From assembly GCF_031755915.1 (NCBI RefSeq), contig NC_083386.1:18709001-18773000 (forward strand): DNA of 64,000 nt, in the 5' to 3' direction. The position numbers and the translations under genes were made by a program. The notes below the pieces were generated by a model, which saw only the letters and a program-made list of their open reading frames with translations, was not told the DNA's origin and searched no databases. This document shows, in pieces, positions 13,043-23,866 of the stretch. Position 1 is the first letter of the stretch; each line of letters begins with the position of its first letter. Source of the stretch: Ziziphus jujuba. Its lineage: Eukaryota; Streptophyta; Magnoliopsida; Rosales; Rhamnaceae.

Positions 13043-13508
13043 AATTTCAAAAGGTAAATTCCAATTTGCAGCACATATTAATTTTTATTTCAAAAGATTA
13101 AAGGCGTTCATGCATTCATTATAAAAAAAAAATTAAAAAAAAGGGAACATCTTTATTCAACAAGTTACAAAGAAGTTTAGTTATCCTGGAAAAAACCTTA
13201 ATAAATCTCCTATAAAAGCCCGCATACTCAAGAAAACTCCTAATACCCTTTACTAAAAGTCAATGAAGTTAATTTCTCTATAACTTCTATTTTAGCTTTA
13301 CCTATCTCAATTTCCTATTTAAAGATCTTATGACCTAAAACTATGCCTTCTTATACTATAAAGTGACATTTTACCAATTCAGTACAAGATTAATTTTTTT
13401 ACACCTAATGAGAACTCTATACAAATTTTTCAAGCAAGAAGTAAACGAATCACCGAAAACACTTAAAGTTCAAAGATATCTTCTAACATGTTTTTGAAAA
13501 TATAGACA

Positions 13509-13787
13509 TCATACATCTTTGAAAAGTTGGAGGTGCATTACATAAACCAATAGGTATCCTTCTATAGCAAAATTTCCATAAAGATAAGTATAAGTAGTAT
13601 TTTCTTGATCATCAAAAGCAATAATTGTTTGGTTGTAACCACTATAACCATTTAGAAAATAATAATATTCCTTACTAGCTAACCTTTCTAACATTTGATC
13701 GATGAATGGAAAAGGAAAATGGTCTTTTCTAGTAACCTTATTAAGTGTCATGTCATCAATACACAATCTCCAATGACCTGTTAACAA
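13509..13787 (-). pseudogene. Athila-like reverse transcriptase fragment
   Basis: Reads GHWRLCIDDMTLNKVTRKDH, FPFPFIDQMLERLA, YYYFLNGYSGYNQ and then a degraded YLYGNFAIEGYLLVYVMH where the usual PFGLCNAP block should be. The FLNGYSG block carries Asn in place of the first catalytic Asp (normally FLDGYSG). The YVDD box lies beyond the recognisable part. The fragment starts beside the right-hand LTR, marking the internal deletion. Confidence 0.85.
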
Positions 13788-13799
13788 AACCTATTACTA

Positions 13800-14567
13800 A
13801 TTAAATGAAACCCAACATCTATTAGACTAATTAAACCTTCATAGCTATAGCTACATCATAGCCTTAATTGTGAAAATTAGTTCATGGTAAAAATAAATTT
13901 AACATCCATAATTATTAAATACAAAGTTCACAATTAAAGAATTAAGAGAAAAAAATAAAAACTAGTGAAAAAATTCTCCAAAAACTCTCCAAGCCATAGC
14001 TTTTTTCTCCACACAAACCATGCCTGTGCTTTCTTCAAGCTCTCCAATCACTCTCCCAAAACTCTAAAACATAAAACCCTTAAAAAAAATTTAAAAAGCT
14101 CATAAAATTTAGTTTGTTTCTATTAAAGTCTCCTAAAAGCTTTAACTAACTTTCTAAACTTGTATACTTTCCTTTAATAAGGTGGAGGCTATATCTATAA
14201 GACTTGGGGGATATTTTTCTCTCTTTGTTTTCAATGTCGGACCCTTGCAAGGTACATTTTTAAGTCATCAAAAGAGTTGGACGAATTTCATGTGGTTAAA
14301 GAAAGCTTCTTGATATTACTTGCCCCCTACAACTTTCCTTGTCCCTAATTCCTTTTACAAAAATTGTTGATAAGTCTAATTTACTTTAAGGGAAGCATAT
14401 GACATGATTTATGCCTCATTAATAATAAATTAATCAATTCTAGCCACTTGTCATTATCTTGGCCCTTGGATTACCTTGATTTCCTCTTGATCAATGGTGG
14501 AGATTTAATTAGAATCTTCCTTTTGTAAATTCCAAACTACAAATAACGATATCTTTTTGCTCCCACA
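13800..14567 (-). repeat. 5' LTR of the Athila-like element (truncated at its 3' end)
   Basis: Ordered similarity to 8590-9213. The outer end reads ...CTCCCACA on the + strand, so the minus-strand LTR would begin TGTGGGAG, a proper TG start. Its inner end runs straight into RT with no primer-binding site, so its last bases and the leader are deleted. Confidence 0.6.
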
Positions 14568-15160
14568 GTGGTGAGGCTTGCCAAGCTTTAATATAACAAA
14601 ATAGGGACATAAACCAACCAGACCAACGGGATCAAACTAGTTGCATTCAGCTCAATTTTCATTCACGGTTGGTTTGACTTGATTTAAGCAATTTTCAACC
14701 CAAACTAAACCAAATCAGTACAATACTTATATTCTATACATAAAATATTTTTAATATTTTATGATAATTAATTATATATTTAATAAAAATATTTAAAAAA
14801 TTTATCTATTTCAGTATTTTTAATGATTTTAACTTTTTAAATTTGAATAATTAATAATATTAAATTAAAAAATAGTAATATTTTTTTAACTATTTGGTTT
14901 TGTTCAATTTGCAAAAGAAACAAAAAAATAGTAATAATAGTAAAATGTTCAAAAACTAACTGAACCTCCCTAATAGCAATGGTTGAGTCACTCTTAACTT
15001 TCCTGTATTTATATAAAAATAATAATAATAAAAAAAAAATCAAAACTAAAGTACAACCACCCTTAAAATTCACCATAAATTAGAAGAAAAACAAACTATA
15101 TATATCCAATGATTCCCATTCACCACTTGAATTTCAGATTGCTTCGTTGCACCACGTTAT
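14568..15160. other. AT-rich upstream flank of the UGT gene
   Basis: No reading frame. Contains AT-rich tracts and short A and T homopolymers. No recognised element. Confidence 0.5.
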
Positions 15161-15164
15161 CGAT

Positions 15165-15393
15165 ACAATCATTATATATAATTTTTTCTCCTCTCCAATG
15201 ATATTCCAAATCGAACTTCATTAAATTATTCCAGATCAAAGTTTTTTTTAATCGCTTCGAAACAAAGTGGGACATGTAGCACCATAAGTTGTCCACTGTG
15301 ATTCAATATTTTATAATTCTGTATTGTCATTCCTCATCATACATCCACAAACACCAAAAACCGATCAAACCCAGCAACTTAAATTAGTTAAAC
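15165..15393 (+). promoter_or_regulatory. Probable core promoter and 5' UTR of the UGT85-like gene
   Basis: A TATATATAA match lies near 15173-15181, about 215 bases before the start codon and followed by a pyrimidine-rich tract (ttttttctcctctcc), a common plant arrangement. A weaker TTTATAATT near 15309 is an alternative. An ACGTT core is at 15154-15158. The start-codon context AACATGG is favourable, with A at -3 and G at +4. Confidence 0.45.
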
Positions 15394-15913
15394 ATGGAGC
15401 ACCAAGTCTCGCATCGTCTTCCTCGTGTTCTGATTTTTCCACTCCCTGCACAAGGCCCTGTCAACTCCATGCTCAAACTAGCCGAGCTTCTTGCTCTCCA
15501 AGGCCTCCATGTCACTTTCCTCAACACCCAATTCACCCATAATCGTCTTCTCCTTCACGCCGACATTCAAGCTCGATTCGCAACCTACCCGGGCTTCCTC
15601 TTCAAGACCATCTCCGATGGCCTTCCAGACGACCACCCACGTTCAGGTGACACAGTAATGGAGGTTATACGTTCAATCAATACCGAAAGCAAGTCGGTTT
15701 TCAGACACATGCTGGTTTCAGATGAACTTGGTTCAGAAAATAGCCCTTCAGTGACTTGCATAATTGTGGATGGAATCTTTGGTGGGTTTGCTACGGATAT
15801 TGCCAATGAGCTTCACATTCCAATTATCCATTTCCGTACCCTCGGAGCTTGTTGCATCTGGGTTAACTTGTGCATTCCTAAAGTCATCGAAGGCCGCGAG
15901 CTTCCTATTAGAG
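15394..15913 (+). CDS. UGT85-type UDP-glycosyltransferase, exon 1 (acceptor-binding domain)
   Basis: The first exon encodes residues 1-173 plus one base of codon 174. It resembles UGT85 enzymes annotated as 7-deoxyloganetic acid glucosyltransferase-like, cytosolic enzymes moving glucose from UDP-glucose to small lipophilic acceptors. The family signatures are FPLPAQGPVNSMLKLAELL (15-33), ARFATYPGF (60-68), DGLPDDHPR (75-83), the catalytic-dyad Asp D126 in CIIVDG and ELPIRG (169-174). There is no signal peptide. The ORF stays open to 15978, but GT at 15914 (G|GTATCA) and the phase-1 junction with exon 2 at the conserved plant UGT intron site mark the exon end. Oddity: the catalytic His of the QGHVN loop is Pro22 (codon CCT, 15457-15459), a single-base change from CAT. 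Seen: Pro. Known: this His is the general base. Inferred: loss or change of activity. Confidence 0.9.
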
Positions 15914-16104
15914 GTATCAATTTCTTCTTACTTAACTTATGTTTACGTAGGTTGATGTTCATGTTTTCTAGTGAATAATAAACTTGGTTTTTAATCCATG
16001 TTTAAACTAGAGAGATCAAAGAGAAAAAATACTCCTTCTAAGACACATAGCTTCAGCATATAAAATTGATAAAGAATTAGAAAAAGTCAACAGATCAAGG
16101 TACA

Positions 16105-16124
16105 GCGGCCGCGGCCGCGGCCGC
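16105..16124. repeat. GCGGCC tandem repeat with three overlapping NotI sites
   Basis: A 20-bp run of 3.3 units of GCGGCC in a strongly AT-rich intron. GCGGCCGC occurs at 16105, 16111 and 16117. No such motif occurs elsewhere in the window. Confidence 0.95.
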
Positions 16125-16129
16125 AAACT

Positions 16130-17339
16130 TATGAACTTGGAGGAGACTATGAGAGAGAGCTAGGCTTTCTTTAGCCTCACAAACACCATCACGTGCGTTT
16201 AATTTAAAATAAATACATAGGCTTTTTTTGATAAAAATGTAGGCTTATTGGGAAGGCTGATCGGACATGCATAATGGGTTTACATATTAAGGTAAAATAT
16301 ACAAAATCCCCATATACATTTACTATATTAAAGCGTTATAATTAACCCCTTTTATAGATAAAAATTTATAAATTACCCCTTTTCAATTAAAAAAAATTAA
16401 TGAAAAAACTTCTAAACTATATAAAAAAGATATAGATAAATATTGATTTAAATATTACCGTCCAGAAACAAATTAAAATATTAAATGAATAACAATTTTT
16501 TATGGAAAACTTGAAACTTAAATATTATTATCTAGAAGGAGAATGGATTTAGATTCTCTCCTAGTTTAAACTTCACCTAAGTTTTTAAGCATCTCATGAC
16601 ATGTGATCATTGTCAATTGTATAATTAAGACTGTTTCATTCTTATTTTTTCTATTTTCACCTACTTCCAAATATGGTTTTTGTCTAACGAAGGTTACCAT
16701 GCAATGATTTGAGACTAATTATTAAATCTAATAATATCTCTTTAGTTATTTTTTAATTTATAATTCTATAGATTATATAGGTTTTGCCATTTGACTTTTT
16801 TTTTTTCCAAATTTTCCCATTGGATTTGTTCTATCAATTATCAAATATGAAATTTCAAAAAATATTCTCTTTTTTCCATAAAAAATGTATTATATAGTTT
16901 AAATTGCAGTTTTAATTTGGGCGTTGATTTTTTTAAAAAATAATATAAAACAAAACAAAAACCACACTGGTATATGTGTGTGTGGTTTAAAGACTAATTT
17001 TTTATGTGCGTATCACTTATTCACTTTGCATAGTGTTTTTTTAATAAACAAAATATGGATCTTTTTAACATTTTGCATATAGTTCTTGAGTATTGTTTTT
17101 CTTACAGACTAATTCATAAGTTATTTTATATATATACACATAAAGATTTTTTTTTTTTTCTTCTTTGAAGAAATGACTAAATTTCATTAAGAACTAGAAA
17201 CAGAGCACAATAAAATCTCTTAACTATTAACAGTACATAAACCATAATGATGCCACCCAAAAAAAAAAAAAAAAAGAAAAAGAAAAGAGAAGAAAAAAGC
17301 AGTACATAAGCCATTTACAGCGCACAAATATTTCTTTAA
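16130..17339. other. 5' part of the intron, no feature
   Basis: AT-rich sequence without reading frames. It contains poly-T and poly-A tracts (16795-16808, 17257-17273). Nothing else is recognised. Confidence 0.5.
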
Positions 17340-17650
17340 ATAGAGAAATAACCATGTAGGACCATCCTCCATCCAAGATTCAAAACAATCAATAGATAGA
17401 GCATGATGAGTTAAAACATGAGCCACACAATTAGAGTCTTTAGGAACATAAGAGCAAACCTATTAGCAGAACCCATAAGCTGTCGCATTTCTGCAACAAA
17501 AAAGCAGTTCACTCCAAAATAATCATCAGACCCTCTAAGCAAATTAACTGCAGCGACAATCTGATAGCGATTCTCCCCAAAAAATCCAATCTGGACAAAA
17601 AACATTAATGCTTGTTTTAATAGCCATAAGCTCAACAGTCATAGGATCAT
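17340..17650 (-). pseudogene. LINE-type RNase H-like domain scrap
   Basis: Two overlapping frames on the minus strand together resemble the RNase H-like domain found at the end of plant non-LTR retrotransposon proteins and in related orphan proteins. They read DPMTVELMAIKT at the start (conserved Glu region), ENRYQIVAAVNLLRGS in the middle, then CVAHVLTHHALS and ESWMEDGPTWL at the end, where N-x-x-AH-x-LA and W-x-x-x-x-P-x-W/L are typical. Frameshifts separate the parts and the N-terminal half is absent. It stops where the copia LTR begins at 17656, so the copia probably inserted into it. Confidence 0.6.
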
Positions 17651-17655
17651 AAACT

Positions 17656-18649
17656 TGTTGGCATTTGGTGTAGTTTTGGGTTCACTTAGCCAAGAGTGTT
17701 GTACAAAAGATATTGGTATTGTGCACAACTTTTAATTCAGTTTTGGTTTGGAGTTTAGGTGATTTTTGTGTTTGCTTTTGGTATGGTGATGTTGAGGTTT
17801 TTTAGGGTTTTTGTTTGGTAGGGAAAAAAAGAGAATATGCTAAGAGTGGGCTACACAAACTAGACAACACAATTTCTTTTGTTTTTTCATTTCATTGTTG
17901 TATTATATTGGTGCAAAACCTGGCTCACACATGTGTAGTGTGTGTGAGACAAAATAAAGTATTTAAAATTCAAAAAAATATAAATTCTCCATCCACTAAT
18001 CTGATGCAAAACTGTTCAACGAGCAGCTCACATGCGAGTGTACAAATATGGCAAAGGTTTGGTGAGATTTTGAACTTCAAAAAACAATCTCCACCAAATT
18101 GGATAATTCTATTTTGACCTGATGAAAAAGGCTGGGATATCTTCATCCAAATTATCTAATTTTTGACATGTAGCATGCTGAAATATTACTAGACAATACC
18201 AAGTCCAAAAGAATTGGGTACGGCCACAACTGCTGAAAATCTCAGCGGTTATGCCAACTTGTAACCTGCATATCTTGGGCTTCCCAAGTCCTTTTTTAGT
18301 CATTATTTTTGCTGTATTTTCTTTTAATGTCTATTATAACATATCAAAAATTCATAACTTGGTTTGAACACCACAAAATACAGCAGCCCCCACAATGGAC
18401 CTATGTAGCTAGAAACGCAATTTCCAGCACATAACCATTTTACAAAACAAAATCAATATTCAACAAAAGACAATTCCTAAGCTAAATACAACAAAACTTA
18501 TGCATTCAATAGATATTAAAAAGAGCTTAAAACATATACATAAATATTGTTTTAAGACATTCAACGAAACATTTTTGTGAAGAAGGAAAGAGGGTGCAAA
18601 CCTTGGTGAACTTTGGCTTGCACAAGGTGGCAAGATTACCACCTTTTCA
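17656..18649 (-). repeat. Copia-2 3' LTR
   Basis: Aligns over its whole length with 22836-23866: 'tttggtgtagtttt' near 17665, 'gtgcacaac' near 17720, 'cctggctcacacatgtgtag' near 17919, and the end 'gattacc...ttttca' at 18649. On the minus strand it begins TGAAAAGG and ends CCAACA. Confidence 0.9.
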
Positions 18650-19300
18650 ATACTCCTCCTTGGTAATCTTTCTAGAGACAATAAAGAGAGTCCCCAATGC
18701 CTCAAATCGGGTCTTTCCAAGTGCCTTTGTAAACATATCAGTAAGGTTCTCTTCCAAAATCACACACTCTAAAGAGACTTCTCCAAGATCTTCAAACTCC
18801 CTCAATGAATGATATTTCACCAGAATATGTTTTGTTCTTCCATGTTGTACTGGGTTCTTTGCTATTGAAATTGCTGAAGTGTTGTCACATTTGATAATGG
18901 TTGGAACTTCTTGAGTATGACTAAGATCTCCTATCAACTTCCTTAACCATATACATTGGTTTGGACAAGTTGAACTAGTAATATATTCGGCTTCAGTGGT
19001 ACTTTTTGAGTCGTTGTACTTTGCTTCTTTGAATTCCATGAGAAAGGACCACTCCCAAGTGCAAACAAGTAGCCTGAAGTACTCCTCATATCATCAATGT
19101 AGTCTGCCCAATGACTCTCCAAATAGCCAACAAGCTTCAACTCACCTTTTGTTTCATACCAAACTCCATGATCACCAATGCTTTTAAGATACCTAAGAAC
19201 TCTTTTGGCACCTCTAATATGAGTTTGGGTAGGTCTTGCATGTATCTTGAAAGCACACACACGGAATACATAGTATCCAGCCTGGATGAACATACATAAA
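18650..19300 (-). pseudogene. Copia-2 RNase H
   Basis: Reads RVLRYLKSIGDHGVWY, LVGYLESHWADYIDDMRSTS, GYLFALGSGPFSWNSKKQS, then after a frameshift STTEAEYITSS, CIWLRKLIGDL, IIKCDNTSAISIAKNPVQHG, RTKHILVKYHSLREF and DMFTKALGKTRFEAL. These are the standard copia RNase H blocks, including the DN of CDNTSAI and the KHI/H motif. The domain is complete apart from one frame change near 18990-19040. It ends directly at the 3' LTR. Confidence 0.9.
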
Positions 19301-19479
19301 GCAAACTACCAATCAAGGATTGGTAAAGAGTAAGATTTACCTTTGGTGTGACATCCTCCTTTTTGTACTTCTCTCCTTGGATTATTGGAGTGCTCGTTGG
19401 ATTGCATTCTTCAAGATTTAACTTCTTAAAAAGATCCTTGATGTACTTTTCTTATGATATAAATATTCCTCTTTGGCAT

Positions 19480-20400
19480 TGCATTTCTTCCATGCCAAGG
19501 AAGTAATTCATGAGACCAAGCTAGACATCTCAAACTTCTCCTTAAGTTCATGCCTTAGCATGTCCACATTCCTTGGGTCCTCACCGATGACCAACAAATC
19601 ATCTACATACAAAGAGACCACTACCATGCTTCCTTCAATCCTCACATACAATGTGGGTTCATTTTGGCTCCTCCTAAAGCCATGTCCAAGCAAGTATCCA
19701 TCAATCCTTCCATACCAAGCCTTAGGTGCTTGCTTAAGACCATATAAGGCTTTATGAAGCTTATAAACTTTATCTTCACGCCCTTGAACCACAAAGCCCT
19801 CGATTGTTTCACATACACTTCGTCTTGCCACACACCATTCAAGAATACTGATTTCACATCCGAGTGAAACACATTCCATTGCTTAGTAGCCAAAAGATCA
19901 AGGATGGGTCTAATGATTTCCATCCTTACTACGGGTACAAATGCCTCCCCATAGTCAACTTCGGCTTGTTGTGCATAATCTTTTACCACCAACAATACCT
20001 TGTGTTTGCAAATGGTGCCATCTGGATTGAATTTAGTTCTAAAGATCCATTTGACACTAATTGCTTTCTTGTTTTTTGGTTTAGTGACCAAGGACCAAGT
20101 CTCATTCTTCTCAATCATCTCTATTTCCACATCCATTGCTTCTTTCCACTCTTTCTTCATCAAGGCCTCTTGCACACATGTAGGTCACCAAGTGCAACAT
20201 TACACCTTTCATAAATCTCAGACAAAGATCTCTCCCCTCTAATAAGATCACCAACCTCCAAATCAGCTCCAATGGTATCTTGGAGTAGATCATCATCCTC
20301 CCCTTTGTCTTTATCAATGTCATCTTCATTATTATTGTTTTCAAAATTTCTTTCTTCATTTTGTTCTTCAAACTGTGGCTCATCCTTATTCACCAATAGC
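19480..20400 (-). pseudogene. Copia-2 reverse transcriptase
   Basis: The start reads EALMKKEWKEAMDVEIEMIE, KNETWSLV, SVKWIFRTKFNPDGT and VDYGEAFVPVVRMEIIRPIL. The centre reads DVKSVFLNG (first catalytic Asp region), then in another frame VYKLHKALYGLKQAPKAWYG, NEPTLYVR and SLYVDDLLVIGEDP, with the catalytic YVDD. A frameshift near 19780 and another near 20165 break the frame. Upstream, 20160-20396 carries the acidic linker between integrase and RT (rich in E, D, N). Confidence 0.9.
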
Positions 20401-20409
20401 TCCTCCTTA

Positions 20410-21740
20410 CTCCAATCTCATTTTGCATTCTCATCAATCTTCACATCTCTATTTACCACAAGCTTTTTGGTCTCTAAATTATAGACTCTAAAACCTTTGG
20501 TAACCTCACTATCTCCCACCAAGACACCAACATTTGCTTTCTCATCAAATATATATCTCATGTGTGGATGAACATGGAGAAAGCACACATTACCAAACAC
20601 TTCTGCATTCTCCAAAGATGGTTTCTCTCCAAACCACAACTCATAGGGTGTCTTGCCTTTAGTGGATTTGGTGAAGTATCAATTTTGAATGTAGGAACTG
20701 CTATAGATAGCCTTGGCTCAACATTTGTTTGGCATGTTCTTTTCATGTGTCATACACTTAGTCATCTCCATCAATGTCATATTCTTCCCCTCACACACAC
20801 CATTTTGTTGTAGTGTGCATGGTGTGGTAAATTGATGAACTCTACCATTTTCTTTGCAAAAATCTTCAAAAGCTAGGCTAGTGTATTCAGCACCATTGTC
20901 GGTCCTCAAGCACTTTAAAATGGACCTACTTTGATTTTCAACCAACTTCTTGAATTCCATAAAATTTTCTAAAACTTGCAACTTATGTGTGAGAAAATAA
21001 ACCCAACGCATCCTAGAGTAATCATCAATAAAGGTGAGAAAGTATCTACAAGCTCTAAAGGAAGACACACTCATGGGACCACACATATCCGAATGAGCAA
21101 GTTCTATCTTTTTCTTGGTTTTCCATACACCAATTTTAGGAAATGGCAACCTAATAGACTTTCTAAATTGACAAACTTCACAAACATTTTTCACATCATC
21201 AATAAAGGGCATATCATTGACCAAAGCATTAGTATTCTTCATTGCACCATAACTAGAGTGACCAAGCTTTTTATGCCAAAGTTGATAAATGGACTCAGCT
21301 TTGCCTTTCAAAGCTTGTTCACTATCTAGTAAATTCAACCTATAACTTTTATCTTTCAATGCAACTTTAAACAACTCATTTCCAAAAGTATCCAATATCA
21401 AACAACCATCATAACCAAAGTTCAAAACATATCCCTTTATAACCAATTGTGCAACACTCAACAAGTTTTGACACAATGAAGGCACATATACAACATTTTG
21501 GATAAATTTTGTATCTTTATTGGTGTTCAATGAGATGTCTCATTTGTCTTCTACATCCATGAAGCTTCCATTCCCAATCTTCACCCTTGTCTTGTACGAT
21601 TGATCAAGCTCCACAAAGTTTGTTTCTTCAAAATTCATATGGTGTGAGCAACCACTATTTGGCAACCAAGTGAGACCACTACTTATTGCTTTAAGGCATA
21701 TAGCCACAAATAAAGTCTTGACCTCCTCATTCATAACATT
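20410..21740 (-). pseudogene. Copia-2 protease and integrase
   Basis: The protease start (about 21639-21678) reads TWLPNSGCSHHM; the normal D-S-G active site is N-S-G, so it should be inactive. The GAG-pre-integrase region reads LWHKKLGHSSYGAMKN, followed by the zinc-binding CEVCQFRKS. The integrase core reads AHSDMCGPMSV (first Asp), FIDDYSRMRWVYFL, CLRTDNGAEYTS (second Asp) and QQNGVCEGKNMTLMEM (catalytic Glu in CEG). All three acidic residues are present. A long frame at 20718-21530 covers most of the integrase. The tail at 20418-20639 reads ENAEVFGNVCFLHVHPHMR and VFVGDSE-type text. Confidence 0.9.
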
Positions 21741-21744
21741 TACT

Positions 21745-22651
21745 TGTTGCCTTCCTTGCTTGCATACTTTGCCAATATGTCCTCTTTGTCTACATTTATC
21801 ACAAATTGCATCTAGTGTTGAAAAGCACTTGTTTGGTGCATGTCTATGTTTCTTGCAATAGGGGCATAGTGGATAACCCCAACGATTTTGTTGTTATCCT
21901 CCTTGACGTCGCCTCGCATTGTTGTTGTTATTGAAATTGTTGTTGTTGTTGTTGAAACCTCCATAGTCAGTTCCTCCTTTGTTCTTGTTCTTATTCTTGT
22001 TGTTCTTCTTTTTTCTTTGACTCGATATAAAAGCACTTTCCAAAGACTTATCCTTTCTTATGGCTCTTATTTGTTCAGTTGCTTGGAAGGCATTGATAAG
22101 CCCACTCATAGTAATCTCACTAAGATTTCTTAATTCCTCAAGGGAAGAAATCTTAGCTTTAAACTATTCAGGTAAGCTCACCAATACCTTTTCTACAACC
22201 TTTTGGTCAGTCAATGGCTCTCCAAGGACTTTAATTTGGTTCACAACTCTTAGTAATCTATCGGTAAAGTCCTTAACCAACTCATTTTCTTTCATTCTAA
22301 ATGTTTCAAACTCTCTTCTTAAGTTCAAAACTTGCATTTATCTAGTCCTAATGTTTCTTTGAAATTCTTCTTGCAACTTTAACATAACTTATCTAACACT
22401 TGTACAAGACATGATTCTAGTGAAGATGGAGTCACTCATCTAACAATGAAAGACTATCAAGACCTTGAATCCTTTAGCTATTTCGGCTTCATGTGCAAGT
22501 CTTTGTGCTTGTGTGGCATTTGCTCTCAACTCCTCAACTTCATAACCTTCTTCCATCACATCAGGTAGGTTTTTATCTTTATGCTCCAAATGGATTAATT
22601 TTGGCCTTCAAATTTTGGTGGAGTGGGTGGTGCAAAATTTTGAGAAGCCAT
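21745..22651 (-). pseudogene. Copia-2 gag with two zinc knuckles
   Basis: Begins MASQNFAPPTPPKFEGQN at 22651 on the minus strand, the usual copia gag opening (PPKFEGxNY). The middle (about 22060-22400) is broken by stops but reads as a gag helical region. A Lys/Asn/Gly-rich linker at 21894-22040 is followed by two CCHC knuckles: CPYCKKHRHAPNKC (about 21825-21870) and CDKCRQRGHIGKVC (about 21760-21805). It packages element RNA. Frameshifts lie around 21870 and 22110-22600. Confidence 0.85.
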
Positions 22652-22820
22652 GACAAAAATGGATTTAGAAGAAAGTAGCTCTCGAGTTGGATTTTTGGTG
22701 AGTTTTCTAGCTAGATTTTTGTACCACTTCAAACTAAAAATGAAAAGTATGAAATGGGGGGTTCTCTCACAAGAAAATAGGCTAGATAGAAAGCTCACAA
22801 GGTCCCGCAATGATCCAAAC

Positions 22821-22835
22821 AAAGCTGTGATACCA
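22821..22835 (-). other. Copia-2 primer-binding site (initiator tRNA-Met)
   Basis: The minus strand immediately after the 5' LTR reads TGGTATCACAGC, matching the complement of the 3' end of plant initiator tRNA-Met at nearly every base. Confidence 0.8.
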
Positions 22836-23866
22836 TATTGGAATTTGGTGCAGTTTTGTGTTCACTAGGCCAAGAGTGTTATACAGAAGGTGTTAGTCTT
22901 GTGCACAACCTTTAATCCGGTTTTGGTTTGGCATTTAGGTGATTTTTGTGTTTGTTTTTAGTATGGTGATGTTGATGTTTATTAGGGTTTTGGTTTGGAA
23001 GGAAGAAGAAGAAGAGAATATGCTAAGAGGAGGCCACACAAACTAGACAACATAATATCTTTTGCTTTTCATTTCATTGTTGTATTATATTGGTACGAAA
23101 CCTGGCTCACACATGTGTAGAGTGTGTGAGAGAAAATAAAGTATTTAAAATTCAAAAAAATATAAAATTTCCACCCAATAATCTGATACAAAACCATTCA
23201 ACCACTAGCTTACATGTGAGTGTACAAATATTACAGAGGTTAGTGAGATTTTGAATTTTAAAAACTAGTCTCCACCAAATCAAGTAATGCTATTTTAACC
23301 TAATGAAAGGCTGGGGTGTCTTTATCTAAATTGTCTTATTTTTGACATGTGGCATGCTAAAAGATTAAGGATAAAATATGGAGAAGACCAAGTCCAAAAG
23401 AATTGGGTAGGACTTCCAATTCATCTCAAACCCCTGGGCCATAACTGCTGAAAATCTCAGCAGTTATGCAAACTTACAATCTGCATATCTTAAGCTTCCT
23501 AAATCTTTTTTGAGTCACTCTTTTTGATATATTTTCTTTTAAAAGTCTATTACAACATCTTGAAAATTCATAACCTGGTTCAAACACCACAAAATACAAC
23601 ATCCCCCAAAATGGACCTACGTAGCTGGAAACATAATTTCCAATACATAGTCATTTTACAAAACAAAATCAATACCCAACAAGAGACAATTCCTAAGCTA
23701 AATACAACAAAACTTAGGTAATCAAAAGACATTAAAAAGAGCATGAAATATAGACATAAATATTATTTGAAGACATTCAACAAAATATTTTTTGTGAAGA
23801 AGGGAAGAGGGGTCAAATCTTGGTGAACTTTGGCTTGCATAATGTAGCAAGATTACCACATTTTCA
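22836..23866 (-). repeat. Copia-2 5' LTR
   Basis: Full-length partner of 17656-18649. The terminal TG on the + side has become TA at 22836. The minus-strand start is TGAAAATG at 23866. It contains one insertion of about 40 bp relative to its partner, near 23360-23440. Confidence 0.88.

Larger units (their letters stand above)
8590..14567 (-). mobile_element. Athila-like Ty3/gypsy element, internally deleted
   Basis: Two related LTR-like blocks in the same orientation (8590-9213 and 13800-14567) flank minus-strand RT, RNase H and integrase in gypsy order. The integrase and RT wording resembles Athila-type elements. RT begins abruptly beside the right LTR, so gag, protease and the RT N-terminus are deleted. 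The 2.1 kb between integrase and the left LTR (9214-11380) could be a decayed env-like or untranslated region, but no frame is recognisable. No target-site duplication was found. Confidence 0.75.
17656..23866 (-). mobile_element. Complete Ty1/copia retrotransposon in the UGT intron (Copia-2)
   Basis: A 6.2-kb element with two LTRs of about 1.0 kb. On the minus strand it has a primer-binding site after the 5' LTR, then gag with two zinc knuckles, protease, integrase, RT and RNase H in copia order, ending at the 3' LTR. It is antisense to the host gene. Several frameshifts break the polyprotein, so it is complete in layout but probably not active. The LTRs differ by clear substitutions and indels, so the insertion is not recent. 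I did not find a matching 5-bp target duplication. Confidence 0.93.

Noticed and set aside
15914..15978. Exon 1 extending to the stop at 15978 as a short truncated UGT
   Set aside because: The added residues are unrelated to UGTs, whereas the GT at 15914 joins in phase to exon 2 at the conserved intron site.
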